50,823 bases of DNA from an uncultured Mycoplasmatota bacterium. GTDB taxonomy: Bacteria; Bacillota_I; Bacilli_A; RF39; UBA660. Shown here piece after piece: positions 39,098-48,182 of the stretch. The DNA lies in assembly GCA_947574215.1 (NCBI GenBank), contig CANPIX010000006.1, forward strand, positions 1 through 50,823, read 5' to 3'. The position numbers were made by a program, and so were the translations under genes. Every line of letters begins with the position of its first letter. Position 1 is the first letter of the stretch. The notes under the pieces are model-generated. The model was not told where the DNA came from, made no database searches, and saw only the letters and a program-made list of their open reading frames with translations.

Positions 39098-40096
39098 ATG
39101 AAAATTGGAATTATTGGAACTGGAGTATTTAGCGTAGCCATTGCTCATACTTTATCTCAAAATACTGATAATTTTATTACAATGTGGAGTGAAAATAAAG
39201 AATTAGTAGAAGAATATAAGAAAACAAATAAAATGGAATCTATTTTTAAAGAGAAAGTTTTTCCAAATAATATAAAACTTACCGATTCATATGAAGAAGC
39301 ATTAAAAGAAATAGATTTGCTTTTTCTTATGACTAGTATTTCTTATTTAAAAGATGTTTCTAAAGTATTAATTGAAAAGGTAGATAAAAGCATTCCTATT
39401 TGTATTGGAACAAAAGGTATTGTTTTGTATGAAGGAAAAGAAAGGTTTGCTTATGAAATAATAAAACAAAATCTTAAAAATCCTTTAGCTTTATTAAGTG
39501 GCCCTACTTATGCAGAAGATGTTGTGTCTTTAGATCCTATTGCTTTTTCAATAGCTTGTAAAAATAAAAAAACAAGAGAAAAATTACTAAAAGCTTTTGA
39601 AGTTGAAAATATAAAAATTGAATTTACACAAGATTTTAAAGGTGTATCTATGTGTGGAAGTTTAAAAAATGTATATGCAATTGGTTCTGGAATTATAGCG
39701 GGTCTAGGTTATAAAGAAAGTACACTTGCCTATTATATAACCGCGGTATACAAAGAATTAGAAACTGTTTTATATTCTTTAAATTCTTCGTTAGCTACAT
39801 TACATAGCCTTGCAGGTTTTGGCGATTTAATTGCTACTTGTTCATCTATTAAAAGTCGAAATTATTCTTTAGGATTATTGTATGGTCAAAAGAAAAATAA
39901 AAAAGAACTCGACTCATACAAAGAGAATAATACAATCGAGGGTTTTGTTTCTATAGAAGCATTTATAAATTTGTTTGTAAAAAATCATATCAAAACACCG
40001 ATTGTAATGGCCATTTTTAAAATTGTTAACGATGAAGAAAAACCAGAATATTTATTAGAAATTTTAAAAGAAAGTAAATTAAATTCTATTTATTAA
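39098..40096 (+). CDS. gpsA: NAD(P)-dependent glycerol-3-phosphate dehydrogenase
   Basis: IGIIGTGVFSVAIAHTLSQN, LLSGPTYAEDV, GSLKNVYAIGSGIIAGLGY, AGFGDLIATCSSIKSRNYSLG. Confidence 0.95.
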   Translation: MKIGIIGTGVFSVAIAHTLSQNTDNFITMWSENKELVEEYKKTNKMESIFKEKVFPNNIKLTDSYEEALKEIDLLFLMTSISYLKDVSKVLIEKVDKSIPICIGTKGIVLYEGKERFAYEIIKQNLKNPLALLSGPTYAEDVVSLDPIAFSIACKNKKTREKLLKAFEVENIKIEFTQDFKGVSMCGSLKNVYAIGSGIIAGLGYKESTLAYYITAVYKELETVLYSLNSSLATLHSLAGFGDLIATCSSIKSRNYSLGLLYGQKKNKKELDSYKENNTIEGFVSIEAFINLFVKNHIKTPIVMAIFKIVNDEEKPEYLLEILKESKLNSIY

Positions 40097-40759
40097 ATCA
40101 TTAAAAACAAAATAAGTCATACATAATCCAGCAGTAGCAGGAACGAAAACAATAGATCCTGGTGCTTTTTCTTTTAATTTTTTTGGAACTTCACGACTCC
40201 AAACAACAGGAATATTTAAAGTAATATTATTATTTCTTAGAATTTCTCTTACTGCTTTTGCTAATGGATCGTTCATAGTTTGATTTAATTTGGTAATTTC
40301 AACTTTTGTAGGATCAAGTCGATTTCCGGTTCCCATACAAGAAATAATTTTTATATGATTTTCAGTTGCTTTTTTAATAAGTAAATATTTTGTTGTAATG
40401 GTATCACAAGCATCTAAAATATAATCGTAATTCTTATTAAATACCACATCTAAATTTTCTTCATTTAAAAATAAGTTATAGGTTGTTATATTTGCTTTTG
40501 GATTAATATTTAATGCTCTTTCCTTGGCCACTCTCACTTTTTCTTCTCCTATATTTGTTTTATTGCTTATTATTTGGCGATTTAAATTACTTTCTTCTAT
40601 CGTATCACTATCAACAATAGTTATGTTTTCTATTCCTAAACGTATTAAACTTTCTAAAGCAAATCCACCCACTCCGCCAATTCCAACTAATAAAACATGT
40701 TGTGAGCTTAGTTTTTCTAAAAGGTTTTGATCTATAATTTTTAATGTTTTTTCAAACAT
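40079..40759 (-). CDS. tcdA: tRNA threonylcarbamoyladenosine dehydratase (ThiF/MoeB-like)
   Basis: VLLVGIGGVGGFALESLIRLGIENITIVDSDTIEESNLNRQI; VVWSREVPKK; PGSIVFVPATAGL. Confidence 0.92.
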   Translation of the reverse strand: MFEKTLKIIDQNLLEKLSSQHVLLVGIGGVGGFALESLIRLGIENITIVDSDTIEESNLNRQIISNKTNIGEEKVRVAKERALNINPKANITTYNLFLNEENLDVVFNKNYDYILDACDTITTKYLLIKKATENHIKIISCMGTGNRLDPTKVEITKLNQTMNDPLAKAVREILRNNNITLNIPVVWSREVPKKLKEKAPGSIVFVPATAGLCMTYFVFNDLINRI

Positions 40760-40775
40760 AATTTCACCTCAAAAT

Positions 40776-40960
40776 AAAAAATACCCAAAGGAAAGTTTGT
40801 TTGGATAAAAGCCCGCTCACGCGAGGTGGGCATCACATGAAATGTTTTAGGATTCTAACAACACTTAATGGGTTAGCATTCAACACCACATTTCAATTAG
40901 ATTCCCAAGAATATCCAATAGTCGGTTTTATGTGAAACAAACTATATCCTTTAGGTATTT
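40776..40960 (-). ncRNA. ssrS: 6S RNA-like
   Basis: Minus-strand transcript ~185 nt: promoter TTGAAT-N17-TACAAT; closing stem AAATACCTAAAGG../..CCTTTGGGTATTT plus GTTTGTTT/AAACAAAC; position next to tcdA/rarA. Confidence 0.65.
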
Positions 40961-41054
40961 TCATTGTAACACACTCTATTTAGAAATTCAAATAAATTTG
41001 CTATTTTTATTATATTATATTTCTGCTCTATTTTCCTATAGATGATATTTTCAA

Positions 41055-41885
41055 TCATTTTACTAGTAAATCTTTTTTTAATTCTCGTTTCATTTCTTTA
41101 ATTTTGTCGATCTCGTGTTCACTTAAAACTAATCCTAATTTTAACCTTTTTATCGCATCAAAATAGTATTGTTGTTCTTTTAAATTTTTTGATTGCCATC
41201 TCCCTACTATTTGCTCAAAGTAATAGCAAGTTGGAGACAATTCTATTTCTTGTTCCTTTTTTGTACTCTGTAAAAATTGCAAGTACCCATAAGAATGAAG
41301 TGAATTTTCACAAAAAAGAATCTTATTTATTGTATTTATTTTTTCTTGTTCTAAAAATGCTGTTATTTCAAAAATACTTTCAAAGGAAGCAATCATTGCC
41401 TCTCTTTTTTCAGGAGATAAGAGAGATATGGCTTTGTATTTTCTTTTTTTTGAATGATGTAATTTGCTCTTTTTTAGATGAAAATAAGAGTATATAATAG
41501 GGAGATTCATTTTATAATTTGCCAATACCTTTAATAATTTTATTTCTAAAGGCTCATTGTTTGAATTCTTTTCTTGAAAAAAAATATATATATTTTTTAA
41601 AAGAAAGCGTGTTACAAATAAATAGTAATAAAACTCGTTTTCGAAATCATTTAAAAAAGAAGAAAATGGATTATTCATTTCAAAAATTTGTCTTTGTAGA
41701 AAGATACAATCAAAACTATCATTAAGAATACATGTTTTTAAAAAAATTTCTTCTAGAAGGTCTCCATGACCTTCTTCTTTAATAACTAAATCTAAAACCA
41801 TTTGCCTAAAGTCTTTATCTAAAGGTATTCCTGCTTTTACACGATAAAATATATTTTTAGCAATTTCTTCATAGTAATTTGGCAT
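41055..41885 (-). CDS. hypothetical helical protein
   Basis: 276-aa ORF in the same orientation as and 60 bp after the HerA-like gene; no recognised domain. Confidence 0.65.
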   Translation of the reverse strand: MPNYYEEIAKNIFYRVKAGIPLDKDFRQMVLDLVIKEEGHGDLLEEIFLKTCILNDSFDCIFLQRQIFEMNNPFSSFLNDFENEFYYYLFVTRFLLKNIYIFFQEKNSNNEPLEIKLLKVLANYKMNLPIIYSYFHLKKSKLHHSKKRKYKAISLLSPEKREAMIASFESIFEITAFLEQEKINTINKILFCENSLHSYGYLQFLQSTKKEQEIELSPTCYYFEQIVGRWQSKNLKEQQYYFDAIKRLKLGLVLSEHEIDKIKEMKRELKKDLLVK

Positions 41886-41944
41886 AAATATTCCCGCTTT
41901 CTTAACTATTATAGTTTACAAAATTTGATTAAAAAAAGCAAACA

Positions 41945-43750
41945 TTATTGATTGCTTTCATTCGTAGTATTGTTCTGTTTGTTTTGTATTTTTACATTCC
42001 ATCTGGCTGCCACATCACAATTTGAAGAATATGGAAGTGGATTTGGAAGTTCTAAGCGCATAATCATTGGTATTTTAAATGCGGAACCAAAACCTACACA
42101 ACTACCAGGTTGTAACGTTTTTTGTTTTTCAATAACATCGCTTGAAATATTGGGAAGCATTTCTTCAATATATTTAATATCTTTCGGATGAGTCATTTTA
42201 AAGATTAAGAAGTTAGATACTTGCGAGATAACGGTATCAGATATTTCAACAGGTCTTTGACTAATAATACCTAAAATAACACCATACTTTCTACCTTCTT
42301 TTGCAATACGTTCAAATATATTATATCCGAGTAAGTAATTGTCGTTGTCTCTTTGAATGTATCTATGAGCTTCTTCTAGAAAAATATGAAAAGGAATGGT
42401 AGCTCTTTGTTTTAAATTTTTGGAAAATTCAAAGAACAAACGTGACATTATTTTTACAATAACTTTTGCATATGTATCGTCTACATCTTCTAAATTGATA
42501 TTAATGATTTGCGCTTTGCGATTATTTTTAACAACCAAACTACTTACATATTTATCAATAGAAGTGTATCCATTGTTCGTAAAATATTTTCCTACTTTGG
42601 TATTTAAAATGGTACTTAAACGTACTTTTAGAATAACCGCATCGTCATACAACCTTTCATTGTTTTGGAATCCTTCACTAATCATCGTAAATTCTAAAGC
42701 CTTGGCAAAATCAAGTAAAGAATAACTGTACTCTTTTGGCTCTTCCATTTCTTCATAGGAATCTTCAATATGTTTTAATATATAGTCAGTAATCAAAACA
42801 CTTTCACCAAAATAACCATTGGAATCGATTTCAAAACATTCTGAGAAAGTTCTGGTATACCCTAACCCATTTATTGTACTATCAAAATTAAATTCATTGG
42901 TATGACAGACTTCGATAATTTGAAAAACTTCATTTTTCTTTCTAGATGTTGTTTGGTTACTAAATAAAATAGCAAGTAGTGCTTTGGCAATTAAATGATT
43001 TTTAAATTTGTTTGATTCATCGGAATTTTGACTAAATATTTTAGCCAAACGAATGGTTCTCTCAATGATTGGAAGTTGAGAATGTGTAGTTGCTTGCAAT
43101 AAAAGAGCAAAGTCATCCAAATTGAGTAAACTTACTGGAATTTGCAGTAAAAAATCTTCACGATCACTTGGATTAGTTGTAATAAATTTATAACTATAAT
43201 TTGGATTAATTTTATTAATACTTCCAAAAGCATTTTTATATTCACCATAAGCATCAAATACAAAAATATTGGCATTATAAGAAAGCATATGAGGATTACT
43301 AAAAAGATTTTGAACAATTCTAGCAACTCCACAAGATTTTCCACTTCCTGTATTTCCAAATATTCCGATATGATTGGATAATAAATCATTAATATTTGGA
43401 CATACCTTATATTCTTTATAAATCGCACTATTTCCTAATACGAAAGATTTATCGCTTTCACGTCCTACAAGTTCCATTAATTCTTCACTATTGATAATAC
43501 GTACTTGACTAGATAAAAGTGGTTTACGAATTACTCCATTAACATATCTTCCATTTAAGTATTCTCCAAGAAAACGAATTTTGATTTCTTCTTTATTGAA
43601 TTCTGTAACTTCTCCTAAAATACGTTGATCTTGAGCTTCGAAAATAACATTGATATTCATTAAATCTGAAGAGCCAGCATCTCCACCTTCATTTTCTACA
43701 AAAGCCATATTTTCACTAATGTATTTTATTTTTCCAAACATAGTAAACAC
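41945..43750 (-). CDS. HerA-like (DUF87) hexameric ATPase/translocase
   Basis: HAS-barrel-like N-terminus, Walker A HIGIFGNTGSGKSCGVARI, Walker B PFHIFLEEAHRYIQR, IISQRPVEISDTVISQVSNFLIFKM; start could be 43741. Confidence 0.9.
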   Translation of the reverse strand: MFTMFGKIKYISENMAFVENEGGDAGSSDLMNINVIFEAQDQRILGEVTEFNKEEIKIRFLGEYLNGRYVNGVIRKPLLSSQVRIINSEELMELVGRESDKSFVLGNSAIYKEYKVCPNINDLLSNHIGIFGNTGSGKSCGVARIVQNLFSNPHMLSYNANIFVFDAYGEYKNAFGSINKINPNYSYKFITTNPSDREDFLLQIPVSLLNLDDFALLLQATTHSQLPIIERTIRLAKIFSQNSDESNKFKNHLIAKALLAILFSNQTTSRKKNEVFQIIEVCHTNEFNFDSTINGLGYTRTFSECFEIDSNGYFGESVLITDYILKHIEDSYEEMEEPKEYSYSLLDFAKALEFTMISEGFQNNERLYDDAVILKVRLSTILNTKVGKYFTNNGYTSIDKYVSSLVVKNNRKAQIININLEDVDDTYAKVIVKIMSRLFFEFSKNLKQRATIPFHIFLEEAHRYIQRDNDNYLLGYNIFERIAKEGRKYGVILGIISQRPVEISDTVISQVSNFLIFKMTHPKDIKYIEEMLPNISSDVIEKQKTLQPGSCVGFGSAFKIPMIMRLELPNPLPYSSNCDVAARWNVKIQNKQNNTTNESNQ

Positions 43751-43781
43751 CTCTTTATTATCATATTAAATATATCATAAA

Positions 43782-44654
43782 CTAACTTGTTTTTCCACTG
43801 TAAATCTCATACCACTCTTTTAAATTTTCTGTAGCATTAATAATTAAATCCTTAATATAGTTCCAAGTGATGGAAAAAGTTTTTTTCATCTCTTGAAAAT
43901 CTTCTTTTGCTGTTTCACAAAGATTTTTATCATAATTACAAATTTTAGTGGTTGTATTTAAGTAATTTTCAATAATTTTTATTTTTAATCCTGTATAGAT
44001 TTTTCCAGTAGTACTTGTAATCGTTTCTTTGTATCCAGGAAGATAGCTTTCTATTTTAGAGTCAATTGATAAAGCTATTTTTAAAATTTGTAATTTTGTT
44101 TTTGACGTTACGTCATTGAATGTATAACCTGTGATAGTGCCATTGTAAAATAAAAAATCAACTATACTAATGAATCGTACTTTTACTTCTTCTTGTAAGT
44201 TTGGATCTTTCAAATCATTTTCTGTTTCTTTAAAAAAAGTTAATACATCTGCGTCCGCGTTTTTATTCTCTTTTTTCTCATTTATTACATTTATTTTATC
44301 GCTAGATACAATTGTTGGATTATCTTTGGATCCTTGCTCAATGACGTTTTTAATATTAGCCTCTACATCGCTTCCAATAGGATAATTTTCTGTAGCATCA
44401 ATTGAAATTAAGTATTTATTTTTCGCTAAATCTTCTATAATAATATAATCTTCTCCTTTATTGATAATAGTACCTGATAAAACTACTTCATTTTGTGTTT
44501 TTTCTTTAAAGTTGTTATTTTGTTTCCACACAGAATAAATCCAAAATAAGATAGCAAAAAATAAAACGATTCCTACTAACTTATAAATCGTACTAATACG
44601 CATTCCTTTTAAATAATTCAATGTATTTTTAAAATACCTTTTCATTTTATTCAT
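43782..44654 (-). CDS. membrane-anchored hypothetical protein
   Basis: Single N-terminal TM (LVGIVLFFAILFWIYSVW), then beta-rich and helical extracytoplasmic regions. Confidence 0.65.
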   Translation of the reverse strand: MNKMKRYFKNTLNYLKGMRISTIYKLVGIVLFFAILFWIYSVWKQNNNFKEKTQNEVVLSGTIINKGEDYIIIEDLAKNKYLISIDATENYPIGSDVEANIKNVIEQGSKDNPTIVSSDKINVINEKKENKNADADVLTFFKETENDLKDPNLQEEVKVRFISIVDFLFYNGTITGYTFNDVTSKTKLQILKIALSIDSKIESYLPGYKETITSTTGKIYTGLKIKIIENYLNTTTKICNYDKNLCETAKEDFQEMKKTFSITWNYIKDLIINATENLKEWYEIYSGKTS

Positions 44655-44758
44655 ATATCATCACTTATTTAGTATAACAAGAAAAGAAAAAAAGATAAAC
44701 CTTGTTTCATAAAAAAAACACCATTTTTTTTTGAAGTGCTTTTTTATTTTAGAAAAAT

Positions 44759-46189
44759 TTAACTCTCAAGCTTTTCTTTTAAGATTTCTTTAGTTAATAC
44801 GGGATTTGCTTTTCCACGAGTATTTTTCATAACTTGACCGACAAAGTAGTCAAATAAATTATCCTTCCCATTTTTATATTCCTGAACTTGATTTTTATTT
44901 TCATTTAAAATGGTGGTAATAATTTCTTCTAGAACCACTTGATCGGAGATTTGTGTCATATCATTACTTATAAAAGTTTTAGGTTCTTTCTTTTCTTCAA
45001 TGGATTTATAAAAAACTTCTTTTGCTTGTTTTGAAGATATAGTTCCTTTTTTTATTTCATCAATAATTTGTTTTAAAAGATTTGGAGTTAAATAAAATTC
45101 TTTTAAAGTAATTTCTTTTTCATTAATTTGACCTAATATTTGGGTTGTTAACCAATTACAAGCCGTTTTGGCATCTATTCCTACTTTCAAACATTCTTCA
45201 AAGTATTCAGCGTATTCTCTTTCTTTTACAATGACCCCTGCATCGTATTCACTTAATCCATATTCGCTTATATATTTTTCTTTTCGCTCTAAAGCCAGTA
45301 AGGGAATTTCTTGTTTTATTTCTTCTAACCAACTTGCAGCAATTTTAAATTTAGGTAAGTTTGGATCTACAAAATATTTGTAATCGATTGCATCCACCTT
45401 ACTACGCATACGAATGGTTTTTCCGGCTTCTTCATCCCATCTTCTGGTCTCTTGTTCCACTTCATGATATCTTCCTGCATCTTTTAATTCACTTTGACGT
45501 TTGATTTCGTAATTTATTGCGTCCCTTACTCCACCAAAAGAATTCACATTTTTTACTTCTACTCTAGTACCAAATTCTATTGCATTTTCGTCCATAATTG
45601 ATATATTTACGTCACAACGTATTTGTCCTTTTTTGGTATCAGCTTCCGAAACATCACAATATTTATAAATGCTGCGCATAGTTTCTAGAAATGTTACTGC
45701 TTCTTCTGCTGTATGTAAACAGGGTTCTGTAACAAGCTCTACTAATGGAACACCTGCTCGATTATAATCAATACAAGAAGTATCGTAGTAATGGTCTAAA
45801 CTGGCGGCATCTTCTTCTAAATGAATGTCATGGATAAATACTTTCTTTTTTTCACCATTACATTCCATTTCAACATAACCATCTCTTCCAACAGGTTCTG
45901 TCATTTGGGTGATTTGATATCCTTTTGGTAAATCTGGATAGTAATAATTTTTGCGATCAAAATACATGAATTCTGGTTGTTTACAATGAAGTACAATACT
46001 CATCATTAAAGCGTCTTTAATGCATTTTTCATTGACTACGGGAAGTGTTCCTGGAAAAGCCATATCTACACCGGCTATGTTATCATTTGGGATTTCGTTG
46101 TATGAATTTTTAGCGCTTGAAAAAACTTTCGAGTTGCTTTTAAATTCACAGTGCATTTCTAGACCTATTACCGCTTTGTATTTACTCAT
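44759..46189 (-). CDS. gatB: Asp/Glu-tRNA amidotransferase subunit B
   Basis: AVIGLEMHCEFKSNSKVFSSAKN, DRKNYYYPDLPKGYQITQ, DYNRAGVPLVELVTEP. Confidence 0.97.
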   Translation of the reverse strand: MSKYKAVIGLEMHCEFKSNSKVFSSAKNSYNEIPNDNIAGVDMAFPGTLPVVNEKCIKDALMMSIVLHCKQPEFMYFDRKNYYYPDLPKGYQITQMTEPVGRDGYVEMECNGEKKKVFIHDIHLEEDAASLDHYYDTSCIDYNRAGVPLVELVTEPCLHTAEEAVTFLETMRSIYKYCDVSEADTKKGQIRCDVNISIMDENAIEFGTRVEVKNVNSFGGVRDAINYEIKRQSELKDAGRYHEVEQETRRWDEEAGKTIRMRSKVDAIDYKYFVDPNLPKFKIAASWLEEIKQEIPLLALERKEKYISEYGLSEYDAGVIVKEREYAEYFEECLKVGIDAKTACNWLTTQILGQINEKEITLKEFYLTPNLLKQIIDEIKKGTISSKQAKEVFYKSIEEKKEPKTFISNDMTQISDQVVLEEIITTILNENKNQVQEYKNGKDNLFDYFVGQVMKNTRGKANPVLTKEILKEKLES

Positions 46190-47636
46190 GGCTTATCTCC
46201 TTTGCAATTTGATTTTTATAAGGCATAGCACTTTCTAGTGCATAGGCAATATTTAAAACATTTTCATCGTCATAACAATTTCCAGTAATATTTAAAGCCA
46301 CTGGCAAATCATTTATAAATCCATCAGGAATGGTAATAGAAGGAAATCCACCAAAATTTCCAATTTGTAAATGTTCTTCTAAAACCTTTGTATCTTTGGT
46401 TAAAAGATCTTTGGAAGCATCTAAATGCTTTGCAGGTCCTGAACCTACTGGTAGTATGATGGCATCATAAGTTTTAAATAAATTTTTCCATGTATCAACC
46501 AATAATCGTCTTACTCTTTGGGCGTTTTTTAAATATCGTTCTTGGTTTTCTTTTTGTAAGATGTAAGAGCCTATTACAAAACGACGTTTGATTAAAGGAG
46601 AAAAACCTTTTGTACGATGATCCATCATCATTTCAGTAACATTTTTTCCTTCTCCTCTAGGTCCAAAAATTATTCCTGTTAAATTAGACATATTACTAGT
46701 AGCTTCTGCACAAGAGATCGCTACATAAACACTTGGTAAAGCATCAAGTAATTTTTGATCAATCGAAATTTCTTCTACTTTCATGCCTAATTTTTCACAT
46801 AATTTTATTTTTTCTTTAAAATTTTCTAAATGCATTTTTAATTCTTCCGTAGGATTTTCGTAATTTTCAATAGAACATAATTCTTTGATATAACACAGTT
46901 TTTTATTCTCTACTTTTCCATCTATACTTTGGTATAAGTGAATGTGACTAGAATCCCATGAAGTCATATCCAGTTTATCTAAACCTTTCATGTTATCGAT
47001 GACTATAGCGGCATCTTTAACACTTCTTGTTAAAACACCACAAGTGTCTAAGCTAGAAGCAAAAGGAAAGAGTCCAAATCTTGAGACCATACCATACGTT
47101 GGTTTATATCCTACAATTCCACAATAGGCAGCTGGTTTTCTTATGGAATCTCCTGTATCACTGCCTAAAGCGTAAGGATAAACTCCAGCGGCAACCGCAC
47201 AAGCACTTCCAGCACTTGATCCTGCAGTCATACGAGTAGAATCCCACGGATTTTTAACAACTCCTGTATGCCCTGTTGTTCCAGTTCCACCCATACCAAA
47301 CTCATCCAAAACGGTTTTGTTTACAGGTATGGCTCCTACATTCAATAATTTTTCTACCGCTGTGGCATTAAAAAACGGTACATAGTTTTTTAATGTATTC
47401 GAAGAACCTGTAGATAAAATATCTTTTGTGCTGTAATTATCTTTAATCCCAAAAGGAATTCCAGATAGTAAATTTTCACTAACTGGAGTCTCTTTTGCTT
47501 CATCTAAAATAGTTACAAAAGCGTTGTATTTTTTATTTACTTCGTAAGATTTCTTTAGTGCTTCTTCAACTAATTCTTTACTCGTCACAAAATTATTTGT
47601 TAATAGTTCATGTAATTCTTCAATTGTTTTGTCCAT
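46182..47636 (-). CDS. gatA: Asp/Glu-tRNA amidotransferase subunit A
   Basis: Amidase signature GSSAGSACAVAAGVYPYALGSDTGDSIRKPAAYCGIVGYKPTYGMVSRFGL. Confidence 0.97.
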   Translation of the reverse strand: MDKTIEELHELLTNNFVTSKELVEEALKKSYEVNKKYNAFVTILDEAKETPVSENLLSGIPFGIKDNYSTKDILSTGSSNTLKNYVPFFNATAVEKLLNVGAIPVNKTVLDEFGMGGTGTTGHTGVVKNPWDSTRMTAGSSAGSACAVAAGVYPYALGSDTGDSIRKPAAYCGIVGYKPTYGMVSRFGLFPFASSLDTCGVLTRSVKDAAIVIDNMKGLDKLDMTSWDSSHIHLYQSIDGKVENKKLCYIKELCSIENYENPTEELKMHLENFKEKIKLCEKLGMKVEEISIDQKLLDALPSVYVAISCAEATSNMSNLTGIIFGPRGEGKNVTEMMMDHRTKGFSPLIKRRFVIGSYILQKENQERYLKNAQRVRRLLVDTWKNLFKTYDAIILPVGSGPAKHLDASKDLLTKDTKVLEEHLQIGNFGGFPSITIPDGFINDLPVALNITGNCYDDENVLNIAYALESAMPYKNQIAKEISHE

Positions 47637-47941
47637 TAATTTTCACCTCCGACAACTTTAGGTACTTCCACTTCTCTTCCCTCTATCTTTTCACAGTTTT
47701 TTAATGCATCTTTTATTGGTATAGAAGGTGTTACAACATCTTCGCGTAATGAAAAAGTAAAATCATCTAAACAATGTGTCATTGGTTCTACATTTTTAAT
47801 GTTTTCGATGTCTTCTACTTTTTGTAAATTTTCATCAATAATTGCAAATTCGTCTAAAACCATCTTATTTTCCTCTGGACTCAAACCTATTAAAAGTTTT
47901 TCTGCTAACTCATCCACAAGTTCGCTTGTAAATCTAGACAT
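47636..47941 (-). CDS. gatC: Asp/Glu-tRNA amidotransferase subunit C
   Basis: Position and KNVEPMTHCLDDFTFSLREDVVTPSIPIKDALKN typical of GatC. Confidence 0.9.
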   Translation of the reverse strand: MSRFTSELVDELAEKLLIGLSPEENKMVLDEFAIIDENLQKVEDIENIKNVEPMTHCLDDFTFSLREDVVTPSIPIKDALKNCEKIEGREVEVPKVVGGEN

Positions 47942-48182
47942 TTTTATCCCTACTTTCTAAAGCTCTTTTTCGAATAATTCCTTCTTCTTCTTCTTCCTCA
48001 CAAGTTTTAAATACTGGAGCTACACCAGGACTAAAAGTAATGCTGGATAACCCATAAAAATCGTCACAAAAAGCATCTTCAAAATAATAATCATCTGAAC
48101 GTTCTTTTACAATTTCTTCCCAAGCTTTTTCTATGTCAAAACTTGTTAAACACACATCTTTATTTGCTTGTTGATTATTCAT
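47934..48182 (-). CDS. 82-aa acidic hypothetical protein coupled to aspS and gatC
   Basis: ORF overlaps aspS (8 bp) upstream and gatC (8 bp) downstream; no recognised domain. Confidence 0.65.
   Translation of the reverse strand: MNNQQANKDVCLTSFDIEKAWEEIVKERSDDYYFEDAFCDDFYGLSSITFSPGVAPVFKTCEEEEEEGIIRKRALESRDKNV

Noticed and set aside
43132-43428. 98-aa minus-strand ORF in the herA gene
   Set aside because: Alternative frame within the HerA-like CDS; no evidence for overlapping coding
41945-43750. Calling the HerA-like gene a known SIR2-HerA or DUF4297-HerA defence system
   Set aside because: No SIR2, DUF4297 or nuclease motif recognisable in neighbouring genes
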